Shown: positions 6,962-13,473, numbered from the stretch's first letter. The stretch is 13,473 nt of DNA from Myxococcales bacterium UBA1660 (GCA_002320815.1 DCLA01000099.1:1-13473); one strand, 5' to 3'. The notes: a model not told the origin generated them from the sequence alone. Numbers and translations: made by a program.

Positions 6962-7687
6962 TCAGCGCGCGCGGAGGCGGCGAGCGGGCGCGCTTCGCAT
7001 CCGGTCGATGGTGGCCGCCAACTCGTCCAGCCACTCGCGGGGCCACCGACCGTTCGCGAAGGCGCGCTGGTTCAGCTCGAGCTCGAAGCCGGCGTAGCGC
7101 GCATCCGGGAGCTCCTTGCGGATCGACGTCGGCAACCCGTCGGAGACGCCTCGGTAGGGCGCGTTGCGCCGCAGGCGGATCCCTCGCACCCGCTGCTGCA
7201 TGCCGTGCTTCCAATCGTCGGCCAAGCGGCGCTCGGTCGGTCGCGCGGGGTCGTAGAGGAGCGCCATGTCCATGCCGCGCACCAGCCCCTCGAGCTGGCT
7301 GGTCATGGAGTGCACCGCGAGGTGCAGCACCGGCCCCTTCCCCACCGCCTCGCGGACCCGGGCGCGGTGCGGATCGTGGTGGGCCGTGAGGAGCGCCTCC
7401 CGGAGCTCGGGCTCCGCCGCCGAGAAAGCCGGCCCGAGGACCCGGGGATGCGAGCGGTGCCGGTTGGCGTCCACCACCAGCCGCGAGACCTCGGTCTCCA
7501 GGAGCGGCGCGCCCAGCGCTTTGGCGAGGAACCGCGCCGCCGACCGGGCCCCGATGTCGTAGGCCCGATGGGTCTCGAGGATTCGCTCGTCGCCGTGATG
7601 GGCGAGGAAGCGCTCCCGGAGCGCATCGGGTACGGCCGCGCTGGCGTGCTCGCAGGTGAGGAGCAACGCGCGCGGCTTCCGGGTCAC
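6962..7687 (-). CDS. N-formylglutamate amidohydrolase-like protein
   Basis: The 241-residue protein belongs to the FGase family, metal-dependent amidohydrolases related in fold to zinc carboxypeptidases. Visible family features are CEHASAAVP (residues 12-20, with the E13-H14 pair), VDANR (72-76, the D-x-N-R motif), LAVHSMTS (123-130, with H126) and a late ELELNQ segment. The classical member hydrolyses N-formyl-L-glutamate in histidine degradation, but no hut genes are nearby. Here it follows two amide-forming ligases, so hydrolysis of an amide or peptide product or intermediate is more likely. The GTG start at 7687 forms a 4-nt GTGA overlap with the preceding gene. An in-frame GTG at 7714 would add nine residues with no better ribosome-binding site. 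The fold call is good; the substrate is unknown. Confidence 0.82.
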   Translation of the reverse strand: MTRKPRALLLTCEHASAAVPDALRERFLAHHGDERILETHRAYDIGARSAARFLAKALGAPLLETEVSRLVVDANRHRSHPRVLGPAFSAAEPELREALLTAHHDPHRARVREAVGKGPVLHLAVHSMTSQLEGLVRGMDMALLYDPARPTERRLADDWKHGMQQRVRGIRLRRNAPYRGVSDGLPTSIRKELPDARYAGFELELNQRAFANGRWPREWLDELAATIDRMRSAPARRLRAR

Positions 7688-8898
7688 GGCAGGGGGCTCC
7701 CGGCGACGAGGCACTCGCTCATCGCGCTCATCAGCGCGGTGAGCGCCTCCGGCTCCGGGGCGTCGCCCAGCGTGCGCACCATCCGGCGCGCCAAGGGCCC
7801 CTCGTCCAGGATGGCCTCCAGCCCCGCGTGGTGCTCGCTCGCCGGCGGAAAGCGCTCGGCCAGCGAGCGCCAGACGTCGGCGGCGGTCTTCTCCCCCTCG
7901 AACCCGAAGCTACGCAGGAGCGCCGGATCGTCGATCACGGCCTCGTCCGCGTCTTTGGCGACCGACCAGAAGGTCTTCGCCAGGTGCTCGGTCGACGCGG
8001 CGTCGTCGTGGCCCTCGGCGGCCAGCCGGCCGTCGGTGAGCGCCCGAATCACCTCCACGACCTGCGCGCAGATCGCGAGGTCCTGGGTGGGGGTCTCCTG
8101 GCAGTCGATGACCCGCACCTCCAGGGCGCTGCGATCGAAGCGCACGATGGCGCCGCGACTGTTGAGCCACTCGTCCTGGAGCAACCCCTCGGGATCGTGG
8201 GGCGCGATGGCCGCGTACATCGGCGCGAGGATCGTCGCGTGGTAGTCGGCGACGCCAAGGATTGGCTCGGGGACCACCAGCCCGGCGATCTGCGGGACCC
8301 GCGCCTGGTTGCGCCGATAGGTGTCGAGGCGCGCGTCCAGGTAGGGCTGCCGGCGACCTTCGAGGTAGGGCGACGCCGCGCTCAGCGCGGGGATCAGGGG
8401 AAGCACCAGGCGCACCGCGCGGTGGAGGCGGTGGAGCTCGTCGTCGCCATCGAAGGCGAGGTTCAGGTGGACCGATTGGAGGTTCACCCAACCGTGCCCG
8501 GCGCAGGTGAAGATGCGGTCGTAGGCCTCGTAGATCTCCGACTGACCGCCGTCCCAGAGGGTCGCGTCGGTCGCCGGGTCCATCCGCGGGTGCGCGCCGC
8601 CGCCGAGGAGTCGGCCGCCGTGGGGCTCGAGGAGCGCGGCGATGGCGCGGGCCTCGCCGAGGAAGGCGCCGCCCAAGCCATCGAGGCTCGCGGGCACGCC
8701 GAGGGTCTTGGCCTCGATGACGTGGGTGGCCAGCTCGTTGGACCAGCCCAGCTCGCCCCGGTCCCGTTCGTCGCGGACCACGCCGGCGTCGTCGGTGAGG
8801 AGCATCGGCGCCAGGGGCCGCACGGCGAAGGACTCCGCCGCGACGGTCATCCACTCGATCTCGACGCCCACGCCCTCGAAGAGGTGGCGCACGGTCAC
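7684..8898 (-). CDS. GCS2-type glutamate-cysteine ligase family protein
   Basis: The 404-residue protein has the hallmarks of the GCS2/carboxylate-amine ligase family, of the glutamine-synthetase fold. These are VGVEIEWMTV at residues 10-19 (E13 and E15 expected to bind metal/ATP), NELATHVIEAKT (54-65), GAHPRMDPATDATLW from about 101, and later RVIDCQETPTQDLA. Such enzymes form an amide between a glutamate-like carboxylate and an amine using ATP. True gamma-glutamylcysteine synthesis is only one possible reaction, and no glutathione synthetase lies alongside. The GTG start at 8898 overlaps the ATP-grasp stop (GTGA), and the stop overlaps the FGase start in the same way. This implies tight co-expression of the three proteins. 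The family call is strong; the acceptor amine is unknown. Confidence 0.85.
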   Translation of the reverse strand: MTVRHLFEGVGVEIEWMTVAAESFAVRPLAPMLLTDDAGVVRDERDRGELGWSNELATHVIEAKTLGVPASLDGLGGAFLGEARAIAALLEPHGGRLLGGGAHPRMDPATDATLWDGGQSEIYEAYDRIFTCAGHGWVNLQSVHLNLAFDGDDELHRLHRAVRLVLPLIPALSAASPYLEGRRQPYLDARLDTYRRNQARVPQIAGLVVPEPILGVADYHATILAPMYAAIAPHDPEGLLQDEWLNSRGAIVRFDRSALEVRVIDCQETPTQDLAICAQVVEVIRALTDGRLAAEGHDDAASTEHLAKTFWSVAKDADEAVIDDPALLRSFGFEGEKTAADVWRSLAERFPPASEHHAGLEAILDEGPLARRMVRTLGDAPEPEALTALMSAMSECLVAGSPLP

Positions 8899-10370
8899 GA
8901 GGGCACCCGCACGATCCGCCGCCGCCGCTCGACTCGGGCGACCAGGCTCTCGACGATTTTCTCGTAGAGCGCGTCCCCGAGGACATCGTCCTCGACGCCC
9001 GCGTCGATGCTCGGGTTGTCGTTCACCTCGATGACCAGGATCTCGCCCGTGGGCGTCTGCTTCAGGTCTACGCCGTAGAGCCCATCGCCAACGATGGCGG
9101 CGGCGCGCTGGGCGACCTCGACCACCGCGCGCGGCGCGTCGGCGACGGCCACGGTCTCTGCCTCGCCCTCGTCGACCTTCTTGCCCTCGTCGTCCCGGGA
9201 CACGATCTGCCAATGGCCCGGCGCCATGAAGTAGCGCGAGGCGTAGAGCGGTTGGCCGTCCAGGAGCCCGATGCGCCAGTCGTACTCGGTGGGCGCGAAG
9301 GCCTGGGCCACGATGACGTCGCTCCGCTCGAGGAGCTTGGAGCCCACCTGGTCGACCTCCTCACGGGTCTTGCAGCGGACCACGCCGCGGCCGAAGGACC
9401 CGTCGGGGGCCTTGAGGACGCAGGGCAACCCCAGCTCGTCGGCGACCCGGTCGAGGGAGCTGCGGTCCACGATCATGCTCCGCGGCGTGGGCACCCCCGC
9501 GGCCCGAAGGGCTTCGGCGAGGAAGACCTTGGAGCAGCAGCGGAAGATCGAGCTGGGGTCGTCGAAGACCGCGAGCCCGTCCGCCTCGGCGCGGCGCGCG
9601 AAGCGGAAGGTGTGGTGGTGGACCGCGGTGGTCTCCCGGATGAGGAGCGCGTCGAAGCTGGGCAACCGCGCGTAGTCGGCGCGGGTGATGAAGGTCGGCC
9701 GCACGTCGAGGCGCTCGGCGGCCGCGGCGAAGCGCCGGAGCGCCTCGGGCGACGAGGGCGGTTCGGCCTCGTTCGGGTCGTGGAGGATCGCCAGCTCGAA
9801 GCGCGGCTGCTGCACCGCGGTGGCGCCCCGCTGGGGTTGCGCCAGCCGCTCCCGGAGGATGACCTCGGCGGCCTCCCGGTCCTTGTCGGTGAGCGCGGTC
9901 AGGTCCAAGAGGTCGAGCCCGCGGACCTCCCACTCCTTGTCGCGCCGCTCGAGGACCACCTCGAGCCCGGGGATGGGCAGGCGCTCGAAGAGCTCGGCGC
10001 CCAGCTGGGCGAGCTCCGGGTGCCGAAGCGGCTGACCGAAGAGGAGCTGCAGGCGCACCACTTCGGCGTCCGTGGCGGCGAGCTCCGCCGAAGCGGAGGC
10101 GCCCAGGCGCTCGAGGAGGGTGCGGCGGTGACTGCGCGACTTGAAGTCCTGGATGGTCCCGACGTCCGGCCACACGCGGTGACCGCGCGCCTCGGCGAGC
10201 AGCGCGACGTAGTAGCCGGTGCGCTGGTAGCCGATGCGGCTGGCGAAGCTCCAGACGGGCGTGCGCCTCGAACCGGCATCGCGGTTGAGGTAGGCGCGCG
10301 CCTCGACGACCTTGACGCCGGGGAGGGTCCAGGGCCAATCGCTCAGGCGATCGACGACGACGATGGGCAC
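8895..10370 (-). CDS. RLAN-domain RimK-type ATP-grasp ligase
   Basis: The 491-residue protein has two parts. The N-terminal part (about 1-150) matches the RimK-like ATP-grasp N-terminal domain: VVVDRLSDWPWTLPGVKVV near the start, then YQRTGYYVALLAEARGH and a TIQDFKSRSHR segment. The C-terminal part (about 190-480) is an ATP-grasp domain with CVLKAPDGSFGRGVV, EYDWRIGLLDGQPLYASRYF and the metal-binding VIEVNDNPSIDAG. RimK-type enzymes ligate amino acids, often glutamate, to a carboxylate through an acyl-phosphate. This subfamily is known from comparative genomics to sit with GCS2 ligases and peptidases in predicted peptide-synthesis neighbourhoods. Translation starts at a GTG with a weak ribosome-binding site, 85 nt after the oxygenase gene. 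It is the first gene of the overlapping ligase-ligase-amidohydrolase unit. The product is unknown. Confidence 0.88.
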   Translation of the reverse strand: MPIVVVDRLSDWPWTLPGVKVVEARAYLNRDAGSRRTPVWSFASRIGYQRTGYYVALLAEARGHRVWPDVGTIQDFKSRSHRRTLLERLGASASAELAATDAEVVRLQLLFGQPLRHPELAQLGAELFERLPIPGLEVVLERRDKEWEVRGLDLLDLTALTDKDREAAEVILRERLAQPQRGATAVQQPRFELAILHDPNEAEPPSSPEALRRFAAAAERLDVRPTFITRADYARLPSFDALLIRETTAVHHHTFRFARRAEADGLAVFDDPSSIFRCCSKVFLAEALRAAGVPTPRSMIVDRSSLDRVADELGLPCVLKAPDGSFGRGVVRCKTREEVDQVGSKLLERSDVIVAQAFAPTEYDWRIGLLDGQPLYASRYFMAPGHWQIVSRDDEGKKVDEGEAETVAVADAPRAVVEVAQRAAAIVGDGLYGVDLKQTPTGEILVIEVNDNPSIDAGVEDDVLGDALYEKIVESLVARVERRRRIVRVPS

Positions 10371-10389
10371 GGGGCCGGAACTTGCAGCC

Positions 10390-10424
10390 GCCGGGTCGGG
10401 GTGGCTAGAGGAATTCGACCCGGC
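10390..10424. other. 9-bp perfect inverted repeat upstream of the ATP-grasp gene
   Basis: GCCGGGTCG (10390-10398) and CGACCCGGC (10416-10424) form a perfect stem around a 17-nt, relatively AT-rich loop containing CTAG and GAATTC. It lies between the oxygenase stop and the ATP-grasp start. No U-run follows, so it could be an attenuating hairpin, an operator or a weak terminator. Confidence 0.45.
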
Positions 10425-10455
10425 CCCGACGATTTCCGATGGGGACCGGGGACCG

Positions 10456-11694
10456 TCAAGGGTGGGCCGCCGCGGGCGCCTCCCGGAGCTTCTCCACCGG
10501 GGCGTACTCGGCCTTGCGACCCGGGAGGTGGCGGGCGAGCCAGGCGTCCCGGCGGCGACGCTGCACGCGGTCTTGGAGGGCGTCCACCGCGGGCAGATGG
10601 CGGCGGAGGGTCTCGGTGAGGAAGATCCCCGGCGCCATGAGCAGCGGGACCAGGACCCAGAGCCCGACCGGGGGCATCCCGTTCGCGCGGTAGATCGGTC
10701 CCGGCAGGAAGAAGCGGGTGAAGCCCCGGTGGATCCCCGCCTCCAGCCGGTCCCCCAAGCGGGCGTCGGGGGGCACGTCGAAGGCCTGGGCGAAGGACTG
10801 GCAGAGGTGCACGCCGTCCTCGCCGGCGGTGTTGGCGCCGCGGATGGCGGCCACGAAGAGGACCTGGAGAGCCTCGGGGATCGTCTCCGGATGCACCCGG
10901 GGCCGCACGCCCATCAGGTGCCCCACGTAGCGCCAGAAGTGCATGGCGGCGCGCATCTCCTCGGCGGTCGTCCGGTACCCCATCGCGCGCATGGCCAGCC
11001 CCGGGACCACACTGCCGCCGAGGAGGGTGAGGAGCTCGTCCGCTTGGCTGATGGGGACGCCCCAGGCGGCGCGGTCCCACTCCGGGTGCTCGAGGAGCCG
11101 CGCCCGGACGAAGACGTGCATGATGCGCACCCGGAGCGCGCTCCCGCGGCCCGCGCCGCCGGGCCGGAGACCGCCGGGCTCGGAGACGGCGATCCAGAAG
11201 GCCGCCGTCTCCAGGAAGCGATGCTTGGTGCTCACGCCGGCGTAGGCGCCGGTGAGCGCCAGGGGTTTGGCCACCGTGCTCTCGGCGTAGGCGGCCAGGG
11301 TGACCGCCCCGGCGAAGCGGAAGATGTCCGTACCCCAGCGACGGAAGACTTTGGCACCGGCTTCGATCTGCTCCCAGTCGACCCAGTCGGGATCGTCCTC
11401 GATGTCCGCGAAGAGCGCGACCAGCGAGGCGGGGGGATCGTCGATGGACTCGAGCCCCTCCGTCAGCACCCGCTCGAGCAAGGCGCGGCCGGCCTTGGCG
11501 CCCTGGCGGTCGTAGACCTCGGCGACGAAGTCCTCGGCCAGGGGGTCGGCGTCGTAGAACATCGCGCCGAGCTCGCGGGCCACCTCCGGGGTCGGCGCGG
11601 GGTCGAACCCCAGGCCGATCCGGACGGCACCGCGCAGGGCGCGGAAGAGCGGGCGGTCGACCCGGTCGAAGTAGCGGAACTCGGTGGGCAGCAC
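10456..11694 (-). CDS. DUF2236 oxygenase homologue (MpaB/latex-clearing-protein type)
   Basis: The 412-residue protein resembles the DUF2236 family of b-type haem oxygenases and dioxygenase-like proteins (fungal MpaB, bacterial latex-clearing protein Lcp). The diagnostic core is the helix with R159-x3-T163 (HRFLETAAFWIAV), then RVRIMHVFVR with H193, the probable proximal haem ligand. The R-x3-T spacing and the 30-residue gap to the histidine equal those I recall for Lcp of strain K30 (R164, T168, H198), while the Lcp lysine 167 position is glutamate here. A hydrophobic segment near residue 345 (VGLWVLVPLLMAPGIF) could touch the membrane; no signal peptide is visible. The GTG start lies 36 nt after the upstream lipoprotein gene, which suggests cotranscription. 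The substrate is unknown, since many members cleave or hydroxylate lipids or terpenoids. Confidence 0.75.
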   Translation of the reverse strand: MLPTEFRYFDRVDRPLFRALRGAVRIGLGFDPAPTPEVARELGAMFYDADPLAEDFVAEVYDRQGAKAGRALLERVLTEGLESIDDPPASLVALFADIEDDPDWVDWEQIEAGAKVFRRWGTDIFRFAGAVTLAAYAESTVAKPLALTGAYAGVSTKHRFLETAAFWIAVSEPGGLRPGGAGRGSALRVRIMHVFVRARLLEHPEWDRAAWGVPISQADELLTLLGGSVVPGLAMRAMGYRTTAEEMRAAMHFWRYVGHLMGVRPRVHPETIPEALQVLFVAAIRGANTAGEDGVHLCQSFAQAFDVPPDARLGDRLEAGIHRGFTRFFLPGPIYRANGMPPVGLWVLVPLLMAPGIFLTETLRRHLPAVDALQDRVQRRRRDAWLARHLPGRKAEYAPVEKLREAPAAAHP

Positions 11695-11730
11695 CCACGC
11701 AGCCTACCCGCTCCGCGCCTCACCGGCTCC

Positions 11731-12549
11731 TCAGTCGCCGAGGGCGACGTCGGCCGTGGTGAGGGTCAGCGACACGGCGGCCTTGGGGAACCAGAAGTCC
11801 GCGCAGCCCAGACCACAGGTCTCCGAGCTGAAGCGGTCGTCCCGCGAGACGAGGCCTTCGTGGAGGATGGCCACCGAGCGACCGTCGGCCAGTGTGGTCT
11901 GCGCGCTCCCGCCGCGCCCGACGCTGACGCCACCGATGGTGAGGCTGTGCTGGAGGACGCCGACCGCAGGGCAGAGGTCACCGTGGGGCGCGTCGCCGGC
12001 ACAAGCACCGGCCAGGGTCCCCGGGACGTCACCGAGCATCACCTCGACCTCGTCGCCGTCGGCGGTGGCCCGGAAGACGTCGTGCGCGTCGGCGAAGCTA
12101 TCGATGGAAAAGTCGACGAGGACGACCTTCTGGACTCCGTCGAGAGAGATCGTCGTGCCGAAGGCCTGGGTCTCGATGTCGACCTCGTCGCCGGCCGTCA
12201 GCTCGGGAGCGGCGGCGAGCGGGATGACGTGGGCGACACCGTCGGGGCCGCCCACGTGGATCAAGTGGAGCTCGAAGCCCGTGGCGGTCGCCTCGACCGA
12301 CTGCACCTCGGCCGTCGTGGGCGCGTCGACCGTGAAGGACCAGTCGCCCGTCGACCAGGCGCTGTCGCCGCCCTGGCAGATCGCGATGGGGCCGTCGTAG
12401 GGATCGCACTGCCCGGCGTCGACGACCAGGAAGGCGTCGGGGCCGACACCCTCGGTCGTGTCGCCCGAACCGTCGCCCGAACCGGCGTCGGTACAAGCGG
12501 TCGCAAGAGGGAGAGTCAGGAGAACCGTGACGAGGTGCAGGAGTTTCAT
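11731..12549 (-). CDS. hypothetical lipoprotein
   Basis: I do not recognise this 272-residue protein. It has a clear lipoprotein signal (MKLLHLVTVLLTLPLATAC, Cys19), then a Gly/Ser/Asp/Thr linker and a mostly beta-rich, acidic body. Cysteines come in pairs: QCDPYDG with AICQGG, CAGDAP with DLCPAV, and TCGLGC near the end. This fits disulfides in a periplasmic or surface domain. The ATG at 12549 was chosen because it opens directly on the signal peptide; an in-frame ATG at 12579 would put ten polar residues, including three arginines, before it. No Shine-Dalgarno sequence precedes it, but a sigma-54-like element lies 14-29 nt upstream. It diverges from another lipoprotein gene and is followed after 36 nt by the DUF2236 gene. 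Confidence 0.8.
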   Translation of the reverse strand: MKLLHLVTVLLTLPLATACTDAGSGDGSGDTTEGVGPDAFLVVDAGQCDPYDGPIAICQGGDSAWSTGDWSFTVDAPTTAEVQSVEATATGFELHLIHVGGPDGVAHVIPLAAAPELTAGDEVDIETQAFGTTISLDGVQKVVLVDFSIDSFADAHDVFRATADGDEVEVMLGDVPGTLAGACAGDAPHGDLCPAVGVLQHSLTIGGVSVGRGGSAQTTLADGRSVAILHEGLVSRDDRFSSETCGLGCADFWFPKAAVSLTLTTADVALGD

Positions 12550-12562
12550 GCAGGGACGGGTT

Positions 12563-12578
12563 TGCAATCGCCGGACCA
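12563..12578 (-). promoter_or_regulatory. sigma-54 promoter candidate for the minus-strand lipoprotein
   Basis: The minus strand reads TGGTCCG-GCGA-TTGCA. It matches TGGCACG at 5 of 7 bases and TTGCA at 5 of 5, with exact GG-N10-GC spacing. Transcription would start near 12552, only a few bases before the ATG, so the mRNA would be nearly leaderless. That oddity lowers confidence. Confidence 0.42.
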
Positions 12579-12674
12579 TCCCTGATTCGGGGTCTCCCCC
12601 TCCAATCTCGCGACCACTCGGCGCAGCGCCGCCTCGCTCCTCGGCCCTCGGGCACACCCTGGCACGGAGATCCC

Positions 12675-12690
12675 TGGGCCCATTCTTGCT
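12675..12690 (+). promoter_or_regulatory. sigma-54-like element for the plus-strand lipoprotein
   Basis: The plus strand reads TGGGCCC-ATTC-TTGCT. The -12 half fits TTGCW, and GG-N10-GC spacing is exact, but only TGG and one C of the -24 half match. The predicted start near 12701 is again just before the ATG at 12707. Confidence 0.33.
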
Positions 12691-12706
12691 ACCCTGTCTC
12701 ACCACC

Positions 12707-13114
12707 ATGAGTGACGACGACCTCCGCACGAAGGCCCGACGACGCGCGCTGCGCGCCGCCCGGGTGGTAACCCTGGGACTGGCGATGGCCGCTCCCGCCT
12801 GTGGCGAGAGCTACGAGGTGGGCGGCGACGACGACTCGCCGGACGACGGCGGCGTGATCCTCGTCGACGCGCACCCCCCCGGCGACGCCGGCCCCGGCGA
12901 CCTGGGGCAGGACGCCCGGCCGCCGGATCCCCGGGACGCCGGCCCCATGGATGCCGACGTGGCCGTCGACATGGGCTGCCCCACCGATCCCTTCGGCACC
13001 CCGCCGGAGACCGAGGAGTGCTGCGAGGCCGTCGGCGGTTGGTGGGACGAGGCCACCGGTCAGTGCGCGGTCGCCGTCCCCGGCCCCTTCGTGCCGCCCG
13101 CGATGAGCGCCTGA
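12707..13114 (+). CDS. small Asp/Pro-rich lipoprotein, hypothetical
   Basis: This 135-residue protein is the only plus-strand gene supported. A basic start (KARRRALRAAR), a hydrophobic stretch and AAPAC with Cys32 make a lipoprotein signal. It is followed by a low-complexity linker rich in Asp, Pro and Gly (about 40-90, with DAG and DAR-type repeats), a composition common in myxobacterial surface proteins. The last 45 residues hold four cysteines (C91, C105, C106, C120) around ECCEAVGGWWDEATGQC, suggesting a tiny disulfide-linked domain. The ATG at 12707 was chosen because the reading frame upstream lacks gene-like features. No strong ribosome-binding site is seen. It diverges from the 11731-12549 lipoprotein gene and converges on the ABC gene. 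Its function is unknown. Confidence 0.7.
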   Translation: MSDDDLRTKARRRALRAARVVTLGLAMAAPACGESYEVGGDDDSPDDGGVILVDAHPPGDAGPGDLGQDARPPDPRDAGPMDADVAVDMGCPTDPFGTPPETEECCEAVGGWWDEATGQCAVAVPGPFVPPAMSA

Positions 13115-13127
13115 GCGCTGGCGCTCA
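13112..13127. terminator. palindrome joining two convergent stop codons
   Basis: TGAGCGC-TG-GCGCTCA is a perfect inverted repeat. Its left end is the TGA stop of the plus-strand lipoprotein gene, and its right end, read on the minus strand, is the TGA stop of the ABC gene. As RNA it could form a 6-bp stem with a CUGG loop on either strand. It may serve as a compact two-way termination or pausing site, though it lacks U-runs. Confidence 0.4.
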
Positions 13128-13473
13128 CTCGGCGGCGCTGGCGGTCTCGCCGGTCTGCACCGACCACAGGTTCGCGTAGAGGCCGTCCCGGGCGAGGAGC
13201 TCCTCGTGGGTCCCGGCCTCCGCGACCTGGCCCTGGGCCAGCACGTGGATCCGGTGCGCGTGCCGCACCGTGGAGAGCCGGTGGGCGATGATGATGGTGG
13301 TCCGCCCCTCGGCGATGCGCGCCAGGGAGCGCTGGATCGCCGCCTCGGTCTCGTTGTCCACCGCGCTGGTGGCCTCGTCGAGGATCAGGATGGGCGGGTC
13401 CTTGAGCACCGCGCGGGCGATCGAGAGCCGCTGCCGCTGGCCGCCGGAGAGCTTCTGGCCGCGCTCGCCGACC
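13125..13473 (-). CDS. ABC exporter ATP-binding domain, C-terminal part (partial)
   Basis: Only the last 115 residues are inside the window; the gene continues past the right edge, so the visible coding begins at about 13472. In order they show the ABC signature LSGGQRQR, Walker B ILILDEAT with D-loop SAVD, and the switch histidine in IIIAHRLSTVRHA, then GTHEELLARDGLYANLW. This ending is typical of the fused membrane-ATPase exporters of the ABCB/MsbA type. The transported substrate cannot be told from this part; lipid, peptide or drug export are all possible. Its stop lies 10 nt from the stop of the convergent lipoprotein gene. Confidence 0.93.
   Translation of the reverse strand, partial: VGERGQKLSGGQRQRLSIARAVLKDPPILILDEATSAVDNETEAAIQRSLARIAEGRTTIIIAHRLSTVRHAHRIHVLAQGQVAEAGTHEELLARDGLYANLWSVQTGETASAAE

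Noticed and set aside
6962..7687. Naming the amidohydrolase hutG
   Set aside because: No other histidine-degradation gene is present, and the operon context is amide ligation.
7684..8898. Naming the GCS2 protein gshA
   Set aside because: Family motifs are clear, but the neighbours suggest another amide-forming reaction and no glutathione synthetase is adjacent.
10428..10459. TTGACG/GAAATC as a sigma-70 promoter for the ATP-grasp gene
   Set aside because: The -35 box is good and spacing is 17 nt, but the -10 box matches only 2 of 6 bases and the -35 overlaps the upstream stop codon.
10312..12585. A 757-codon open frame on the plus strand, and similar long plus-strand frames at 728-2566, 3554-5347 and 9213-10619
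   Set aside because: They lie opposite minus-strand genes with clear family motifs, have biased low-complexity translations, and are expected shadows in GC-rich DNA.
12661..12690. Pairing GGCACGG at 12661 with TTGCT at 12686 as a sigma-54 promoter
   Set aside because: The GG to GC spacing is 25 nt, not 10; only the TGGGCCC box at 12675 has correct spacing.

Overview
The window is very GC-rich, densely packed, and almost entirely coded on the minus strand (12 of 13 genes). Asp/Pro/Gly-rich lipoproteins, a membrane-bound Ser/Thr kinase, sigma-54-type promoter matches and the gene content suggest a delta-proteobacterial/Myxococcota chromosome, perhaps of the Sandaracinaceae/Polyangia type. No mobile element, phage gene, tRNA, rRNA or CRISPR array was seen.

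Layout, read in the direction of minus-strand transcription (right to left). At the right edge is the C-terminal end of an ABC exporter (13125-13473). It converges on a small plus-strand lipoprotein gene (12707-13114), and the two stop codons sit at the ends of one short palindrome. The plus-strand lipoprotein diverges from a second lipoprotein gene (11731-12549), and both starts have sigma-54-like -24/-12 elements. A DUF2236/MpaB/Lcp-type haem oxygenase homologue follows (10456-11694). Next comes a three-gene unit joined by 4-nt GTGA overlaps: an RLAN-RimK-type ATP-grasp ligase (8895-10370), a GCS2-type glutamate-cysteine-ligase-like protein (7684-8898) and an N-formylglutamate-amidohydrolase-like enzyme (6962-7687). 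This is a predicted peptide or amide-bond metabolism system of unknown product and is the most interesting part of the window.

A 333-nt noncoding stretch (6629-6961) then carries a strong sigma-54 promoter match and five copies of the hexamer GCCACG/CGTGGC ahead of a short OmpA-like lipoprotein gene (6122-6628). That gene ends at a 10-bp-stem hairpin. The last unit is a five-gene operon: Ser/Thr kinase with six membrane segments (4243-6039), queE (3539-4246), a ten-helix DMT-like transporter (2487-3509), gltX (1013-2458) and a CPBP-family membrane protease homologue (154-1008). It runs out into GC-rich tandem repeats at the left edge (1-150).

Two functional themes stand out. One is ATP-dependent amide-bond formation paired with an amidohydrolase. 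The other is tRNA metabolism (queuosine precursor synthesis and glutamyl-tRNA synthesis) cotranscribed with a signalling kinase and a possible transporter. All three lipoprotein genes have GG-N10-GC elements upstream, which suggests sigma-54 control of surface lipoproteins. Function calls rest on motifs read by eye; no database search was possible.
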